From NCBI RefSeq assembly GCF_963924675.1, contig NC_089220.1, positions 48,804,639 through 48,868,638 on the forward strand: a DNA stretch of 64,000 nucleotides. The letters run 5' to 3'. Below, one piece after another: positions 58,011 through 64,000 of the stretch (its first letter is position 1; every line of letters begins with the position of its first letter). This DNA comes from Phocoena phocoena. Its lineage: Eukaryota > Chordata > Mammalia > Artiodactyla > Phocoenidae. Under the pieces are notes generated by a model. The model saw only the letters and a program-made list of their open reading frames with translations, was not told where the DNA came from and did not search any database. The position numbers and the translations under genes are program-made.

Positions 58011-61000
58011 CTTAAAGATAAAAACCAGAAATGTTCTTTTGTTGATGTATTAGAGTTGTGTTAAGAAGTACAATCAAGACACAATTCATATGCCCATAAA
58101 TTGCTTTGGCATTTATTTATCAATCATGTTTGGATTTCCAAAAGGAAAAAGCTATCTTCAAGAACAAGTGATACTATGAAAATACCTGGTTTGGAAGATC
58201 CACTTTACTTACCAAATTCATTCTTATTATCCACCTATTCATAAACTGAACTGAAATTAATGAACCAGAATTAACGCTGTGCATATTGTTGTAAGAAAAC
58301 AGACTGCATTAAATATAACTATCTTATATTAAGTTGCTATTAAATCTTCTAGCTAAGAAGTATACTAAGACAAACTTCAATACCACCCTTGTTTCAGCTC
58401 CCAGAAGAATAGGAATCAGACACTTAAGTTGAAGGCTATTTTCCTAGCCATGTTTTTTTCAAGTGATTTCATAAAGATGCTTCCACTTCTCCACATATGT
58501 AATTTTATTAAGGGGTAATTATAAACAATATAAGATACATATCTTAAGTATACAGCTCAATTAATTTTTTAATATACACACACACATATACCCTCCCCCT
58601 TTATTAATAGGGACTGTTGCTAGTTAACTTAAACTTAGAAGACACCATGTTAATGAGATCCAGAACACAGAATTTGGCCAATGAGCTTTTCTCTGTTCAG
58701 TGATCCGAGACCGTCCCTAATCCTAGGCAACCTGGAATGGAGTGGGAAGAACACGGGGATGCAAGGTAGAAGAAATTACGGGAAGGAATTACCGTAAAGA
58801 GGACAATCTGTTGTTTGGTCTGTCTAGCATCCCTTTTCCTGTTGGGTTACCCCTTCCCTATGCTACATCCCAGGTGGCTGTAGTGGACACAAACGACAGT
58901 TTAGAGCAGTGGTTCTCCACCAGGGGTGATTCTGCCTCCTAGGGAACACGTGGCTATGTCTGAAGATATTTTTGGTTGCTACAACAGAGAGGGGTGGTGC
59001 TACTGGCAACCAGGGGGATGCTGCTGAACATTCAATAATGTACAAAAGACAGTTCATCACGATTAAGAATTATCCAGCCCAAAAGACCAATAGTGTCAAG
59101 GTTGAGAAACCCTGGTTTACAGTGACTGTTCCAAAAAGTGAGCCCTCTATACATGTGGAATACACCAGAATTTTTCCAAAAGATAGGTGAGTACAGGGAG
59201 AAGTATATTTCCTTCTTACTCTGGGATTATGAGCTATAGCTTTCTATAGTCATTCTATTCTCAGGACTAAAAAGACCCCAAAATGGAGCAAGCAAAGTTA
59301 CAGAGAACTGAGCAATTCAGAAACATAAAAACATTTGAGCCCCAGGATCCAATCAACTCTGCCCTCAGGCTTCCTGACTATGTGAACCAATAAATTCTGA
59401 TTTTGCTTAAAGTTAGACTCAGTTGGATCTTTTCCTAGCAACTCAAAATCTAAGCCAAACACACATAATGGAAAACAACTCAAAAAAATCCTGTAGCCTG
59501 CTGTAGAAGGGGTAATATCACATTAAAGTATGGATTAGTATCAGTTGTGTCACAGATTACTTGAGACAAATCTGTTATTAGGTTTAAGGTTTTTGAAGCA
59601 AAATAAATATAAAATGTACATTCACTGACTTAATTGTCTTTTAAGTAATCTGTGCTTATTATATTTTTTCCTACAGGTCAGTGACCCTTGGTGGATAAAA
59701 TTATGCCCTCCCCTACCTGTGTTCTTCTTAGCATCAATGCAACTATCTAAGAAATTTTTTAAAAAACCTTATCAGTTGTTCGACAGACAAGGAATACTGT
59801 AAATGCAATCTCCACTGATTTCATTTCAGGAGTTTTGACCTCAGTTTAAGTCCTAAGTCACGAAATACAACAGAAATGTCAGGCCAAAAGTCTGGTTTAG
59901 GTTCTACTCTCAGCTCTGTCATTTCTGTGTGAACTTGGAAACACAGTTCATCTCTCTCAGCTTTAGTTTCCTCAACCACAAAATGGGAAGAGTATCACTT
60001 ATGCAGTCTACTTAAAGAGCTGCTGAAAAGCAAATGGGACGACAGAAAGTGAAAGCTCAAACAGCAAATAAGAGGGCCTTCATAACAGTATGATTTTCAA
60101 GATTAAAAATAAATGATTGGTAGGTAATCCTATTAAGATAAACAGCAGTGAATATTCTAATTTTATAAACCCATCGTGTAGTAAAATACAATGGCAATGA
60201 GAATCCTCAAGCAGCTACAGGATTTGCTTTTCCCAATAACCTAACAGAAAAACTTAGACTTGACCAGCATACAAAGAAAAAGCTTCAAATGCGGTCACTA
60301 TACCAATGAAAAGACTTCAAGAGTGGAATATATTCAACTTTTTTTGACCCAAGTATATTCAAATGGATCCATGAATATCATGGAATTTTCAAACAAATTG
60401 ACATCAGGTCAATGGTTATCAAATATCTATAAGTTATATGCAGTGTTAAAATTCTCCACACTATAAAAACAAAAAAAAAACCTATGTTTCTAAATCCAAT
60501 GGGCTGTCATTCTTACATGAAATATACATCCCTCTTCCCCCACCACTCCATATTTAGAAACCTAAGCTAGAAAGGCAACCTGTTTTATGTGTGATTGTGT
60601 TTATTACAGAAATCAATGGGATTATAGTGAATAAAAATAAAAATTTAAAAATATACTTACTGGAAGGGTATGGCTGTGGTCTGCGCCTTTTTGAAGGACA
60701 AAGGCAATCTGCCACAAATATCATGCACTGCAAAAATAAACATAAGAAGTATGAATGTACAATATAAAGCTAGTGAAACTATATTGAATTATGAAATTCT
60801 AAAATATTTTTCTTCCCAGTACTCCAAAAATGAAGTGCTTACAAGTCCTAATAATAGTCCCGAAAGCAGAGTTGCTAAAGCAAACACTGTATATGATCCC
60901 CAAACCGGTAATCCAAGGTCTTCAATAAAATAGTTATGGTAAGTCTAAAATCAAAAGAAAAAAATAAACTAAAAACATGGTCATTTCTTAAAAAGTGACA

Positions 61001-63416
61001 GTGTCAAAATGTTTAAAATAGAAATAAAATTTTAGCCCATACCCTGATCCACATAGACAGCTGAAAGAGTGCTGACATACTACTCATCCTAAAATAAAAA
61101 GACAAGTGAAAAACTGAATCAGATACACAGCTTTGAAGTAGAATACATGTGTGTTACCTATATCTTCTATTTTTTACTCTATAACTTCCCCAACACAACA
61201 GATTTTATTGCTGATGTTACTCAAGATTAGTGATACATCAGTGATTTCAAGCCCATAATAAGAAGGCTTGTTAACGGAAATTAACAGTTTCTGAATTTTT
61301 GCCACTATGTGATATCCTCATAAACACAACACTTGATCATTTTTTTTTTCCTTTTCTCCTATTGTTTTGACTATAACCTTTCACCTGATGATCTCTCCAG
61401 TATACTTTGAGCACAGGTTACAAGCTCTATGGAACAAACTGGTTTGAAGTTAGGCACACTGTAAGCAAATGGCAACTCTTATTCACCCTTAAAATCTTCC
61501 AAAGAAGAAGTAGAGAAGGGAGCCTGAAGGAAGACTGGGAGCACTTGCTGAGTTGATCCTTCCCACCTAAGAATTACCCTCCTTTTGTATTAAAATTAAA
61601 CTTACAACAGCATTAGTTTGATATAGTTTAATGATGTACAAAATAATTACACAAGAAATAAATGCTGTTACCATATAAGTAAAACGGTAAAAGTAAAAAT
61701 AACAATTTTCACATAATTAAACCCAAGTAGCTTTGATGGGCAGTTAGAAAACAGGCCTGCTCCAAAACTTAGCTTTGTGGGTTCTCTCTAGCAGAAGTGG
61801 GGCCGCTAACACATAAACTAATTCACACACAAGCCAGAGGTCCCGCATGCAGAATGGCCTAATCCAATCACGGATCGCTGGGTGGATGAACCTGCCAAGC
61901 TGAACCTCTTACTCAGTCTACCAATAAAAAAGGTATGGACTGCTGTCCGGAGGAGTCAGCGGAGACTTACAAGCGACCCCCACTTCCTCGACCAGAGAGG
62001 GGAAGAATCATTTATGACATGAGATTTCAAACAAAAATCAGTTACATTTTCAGTCCAACACAGACAGGTACATTAACCATGTTGCTTCTGTTCTTTAAAA
62101 CACAAAATAGGAATAGGAACAAGGAACTGAAACATGAATCACTGTGTTGTCTCACTGTAGTCTGTGCTAATTAGATTCTATCAGAAAGAGCAGGTGCCTT
62201 ATTTGGGTTGGGCATGGTGGCTCAGTGGGGGAATTCTGACAGTTCAATTCAGAGGTGTAAGGAAAAGGTCCTAAAGATGAACTTTCTTTTTCAAAATACT
62301 GCTTAGGGATGATCATGCCCCCACTCCCAGATCCAGAGCATTATCGCTTACACTCTCCATCCTCCAAAGGCAAGTGTGGTAAGAGGACAGGAAGAGACAG
62401 CTTAGCCACACCAGGATGAGTCCATGGTGGCCTCAGCAAAACTCAGTATTCCCAGAGGTCTCTCAAATGACCCGTGAGGCCTTGCTCCCCAAGAAAGATT
62501 CAGAAAATGTGCCAGTTATGCCCAATCCTACTGCTCCATAGCAAGCTGCTATGGAGAAATGTACCCTCTACCTACATATAAAGCTCAGTGGTTAGTCATG
62601 TCATTAGGCTCATTGTTCATCCATACTATTCGTACAAAAAGCTATCAGACAGGTGGAATAATTCAATCACATTAAATCAAGAACTTAAATCTAAAGGTAG
62701 CATGAGTAGGTCTATGGTTGAGGCTTCTCATCCAAATGCTAAGCTCAAATGATAGGGACTTCCCTGGTAGTCCAGTGGTTAAAACTCCACACTCCCAATG
62801 CAGGGGGCCTGGATTTGATCCCTGGTCAGGGAACTAGATCCCGTGTGCCGCAACTAAGAGCCCATATGCCTCAACTAAAGACGCCACATGCCGCAACTAA
62901 GACCTGGCACGGCCAAATAAATAAATAAATATTTTAAAAAACAAAAACAAACAAAAAACCCCTCAAATGATAGTTTTACCTATTATATCGCTCACACTCT
63001 TAGGGGAATTTATTAGTTTTTGATGATACAAATGACCATATTTACAGAACTAAAATATTCCTAAAAAGACTTTCAGCTTAGTTCTATAGACTGCCTCCTT
63101 CTACATTAACAAGGATCACAGTATCCACTGGACTTAGAAGATAAAGTCAAACTGAAAATAACACATAGTAAATCTGAACATATCTTAAGAGTCCTAGAAT
63201 TAAAACTAAGTAAGTATCCTTTATTTACATGAAATATATGTCCCAATTAATCCTGAAATAAATAAGAGAAAAACCCCTCATACTTACAGAACAGAACCTG
63301 GACCAACCCATGATGAAACAGGTTCAATACTCTTCCACTCTTTTTCACTTATAAAGTTTATGAAGTCCTTCTTAGTCCTTGGGCCCTGATAACGCCTAAA
63401 TTCACCATTTTTACAA
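57829..63416 (-). CDS. TMX1: TMX1, 3' five coding exons (partial)
   Basis: TMX1 is a type I ER membrane protein with a lumenal thioredoxin domain that acts as an oxidoreductase, preferring membrane-bound clients. Coding exons on the minus strand: 63,288-63,416, 61,043-61,088, 60,843-60,944, 60,661-60,727 and 57,829-58,010. All have AG/GT borders and join in one frame (174 codons plus stop). Read from the first exon: the end of the thioredoxin fold with the YQGPRTKKDFINFIS block, a lumenal linker, one membrane span (about SYTVFALATLLSGLLLGLCM), the juxtamembrane CMIFVADCLCPSKRRR with its two cysteines, known in the family as palmitoylation sites, and an acidic tail ending QRSVAPSLATDKSS. Identification rests on my memory of the family; colinearity is complete. 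The CPAC active-site exon lies beyond 64,000. Confidence 0.96.
58907..59114 (+). mobile_element. Non-autonomous hAT-Charlie (MER-type) in TMX1 intron
   Basis: 208-bp element with terminal inverted repeats (CAGTGGTTCTC at the left, GAGAAACCCTG at the right) and an 8-bp target-site duplication, GTTTAGAG at 58,899-58,906 and GTTTACAG at 59,115-59,122. The interior has no coding capacity. Family resembles a common MER hAT; exact subfamily not assigned. Confidence 0.85.
59885..60065 (+). repeat. MIR SINE relic in TMX1 intron
   Basis: 'ggttctactctcagctctgtc', 'gtgtgaacttggaaacac', 'tagtttcctcaaccacaaaatggg' and 'gaaagtgaaagctcaaac' follow MIR order. Confidence 0.78.
60661..60727 (-). CDS. TMX1: TMX1 exon: end of membrane span and cysteine pair
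   Basis: 67 bp; acceptor TTTGCAG|TGCATG and donor CTTCCA|GTAAGT. Encodes CMIFVADCLCPSKRRRPQPYPS: cytosolic-face cysteines followed by a basic stop-transfer cluster. The intron to the previous exon is only 115 bp. Confidence 0.95.
60843..60944 (-). CDS. TMX1: TMX1 exon: membrane span, first part
   Basis: 102 bp, 34 whole codons; acceptor TTTTAG|ACTTAC and donor GGACTT|GTAAGC. Begins TYHNYFIEDLGLPVWG and enters the hydrophobic segment. Confidence 0.95.
61043..61088 (-). CDS. TMX1: TMX1 exon: lumenal juxtamembrane linker
   Basis: 46 bp; acceptor TTTTAG|GATGAG and donor CAGG|GTATGG. Encodes MSSMSALFQLSMWIR after completing a split leucine codon. A small exon 2.2 kb from its upstream partner and only 98 bp from the next. 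Confidence 0.94.
61089..63287 (-). other. TMX1 intron with a CHR SINE
   Basis: 2.2 kb intron. Apart from the SINE at 62,756-62,961 no repeat is recognised. The plus-strand open frame at 61,935-62,174 has no family signal. Confidence 0.8.
62756..62961 (+). mobile_element. CHR-type SINE in TMX1 intron
   Basis: Head 'ggacttccctggtagtcc', B-box-like 'tttgatccctggtcagg', body with 'cgcaactaaga' units and an AAATA tail. Exact 12-bp target-site duplication CTCAAATGATAG at 62,744-62,755 and 62,962-62,973. It is antisense to TMX1. Confidence 0.93.
63288..63416 (-). CDS. TMX1: TMX1 exon: end of thioredoxin fold
   Basis: 129 bp; 5' border TTTAG|TTG, 3' border TCT|GTAAGT. It completes a split codon, then encodes 42 residues, including GEFRRYQGPRTKKDFI and PVSSWVGPGS. 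No stop; phase fits both neighbours. The preceding exon is not within 63,417-64,000, where I see only intron. Confidence 0.95.
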
Positions 63417-64000
63417 CTAAAGAAGATCACAAGTAAATATTAATCAGCACCAAATAAATAAACTTTGTTTTGCTATTTCTATAACCTCATTTTACAATCA
63501 ATCCTAATCTTCAAAATCATCAGCAATGCAGAAGTAGCAAATTACACTAATTACCGACCCTTGACATCTTAGCCCCAAATTTAATTAAACATTGAGGTTA
63601 TACTTTTAAACAATCGTAAGTCTTAAGACTGTTATTGTTACTCTTCCTAATAATAAAACTATGAAACACAGTAAGTAATTATATGTCAATTATGTCTCAA
63701 TAAAAAACTGGGGAGAAAAAGAAATGCAGTACGTAGATATATCTCAGAAAATTACTTTTAAGCCACAATACACACATTAAAGAGATGACTTCATGAAAAA
63801 GCAGTTAGAATCGCATCTGACGTTTATTATTTATTAGCTATTGTTAAAGAACTTTCACAGCCATCATGCTTTAAGTCGCTGGAGGCATCTGATGCAGTGA
63901 CTATTCGGCTTTGCATTCTTTCTGACACCCACCTCCTCCTTCCCATTCCTAATGCATGGAGCTCTGTCATAGGATCGTAAGTGCTCTCCCTGTTCCCACA
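63417..64000 (-). other. TMX1 intron, right window edge
   Basis: No further TMX1 exon is visible; the next upstream coding exon must lie outside the window. No named repeat. Confidence 0.7.

Larger units (their letters stand above)
58011..60660 (-). other. TMX1 intron before the last exon
   Basis: 2.65 kb intron, AT-rich, holding a hAT element (58,907-59,114) and a MIR (about 59,885-60,065). The rest shows no recognised feature. CA/TA microsatellite near 58,575-58,590. Confidence 0.85.

Noticed and set aside
61935..62174. Additional gene or alternative exon inside a TMX1 intron on the plus strand
   Set aside because: 79 codons with no recognised domain, no conserved splice borders and opposite strand to TMX1.
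63417..64000. A further upstream TMX1 exon at the right edge
   Set aside because: No frame continues the protein upstream of the 63,416 acceptor and no donor-flanked coding block is seen.

Overview
This is vertebrate nuclear DNA, most probably from a cetacean (whale or dolphin). The diagnostic signal is a tRNA-derived SINE whose head begins GGGCTTCCCTGGTGGCGCAG. It occurs in nine recent copies of about 210 bp, alongside longer CHR-1-like copies of about 300 bp. I know this CHR family from Cetacea and their relatives. The absence of recognisable BovB elements argues against a ruminant. The rest of the repeat landscape is ordinary placental-mammal: L1, L2, L3/CR1, MIR, MER5-type hAT, Tigger1, MLT1 and a class I endogenous retrovirus. 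There are no prokaryotic features.

The only protein-coding gene I can support is the 3' half of TMX1 (thioredoxin-related transmembrane protein 1), on the minus strand from 63,416 to 57,829. Five consecutive coding exons have canonical AG/GT borders and keep one open frame of 174 codons to the stop. They encode the lumenal region after the thioredoxin fold, the single membrane span, the juxtamembrane cysteines and the acidic cytosolic tail. The upstream exons, with the thioredoxin active site, lie beyond base 64,000. Everything left of the gene (about 1-53,000) is intergenic DNA downstream of TMX1 with no other gene I can recognise.

Layout. 1-16 kb: unique DNA with L3/CR1, MLT1, MER5A, MIR and L2 relics, three young SINEs, and L1 3' ends. 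12.8-13.7 kb: an unidentified degenerate coding-like segment on the minus strand. 17.2 kb: a 27-G run. 18.1-18.7 kb: a large CAY trinucleotide array. 20.1-20.9 kb: an L1 insertion with a 5' inversion. 21.6-25.2 kb: an L2 relic split by SINEs. 26.3-27.1 kb: a repeat-free stretch with an X-box palindrome. 27.1-29.9 kb: an old L1 (L1ME-like). 33.7-35.0 kb: another old L1. 35.1-43.1 kb: a decayed class I ERV that received an LTR-like repeat (itself holding an L1 5' fragment and a SINE) and a nearly complete Tigger1 transposon (itself holding a SINE). 45.6-52.9 kb: a SINE followed by a nearly full-length, recently dead 7.1-kb L1. 53-57.8 kb: TMX1 3' UTR and flank. 57.8-64 kb: TMX1 exons and introns.

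I did not find a previously undescribed biological system. The points most worth a second look are the nested transposon stack, two L1 insertions whose target-site duplications can be read directly, the all-plus orientation of the nine SINEs, a 165-bp direct duplication 10 kb apart, and the unidentified pseudogene-like segment.
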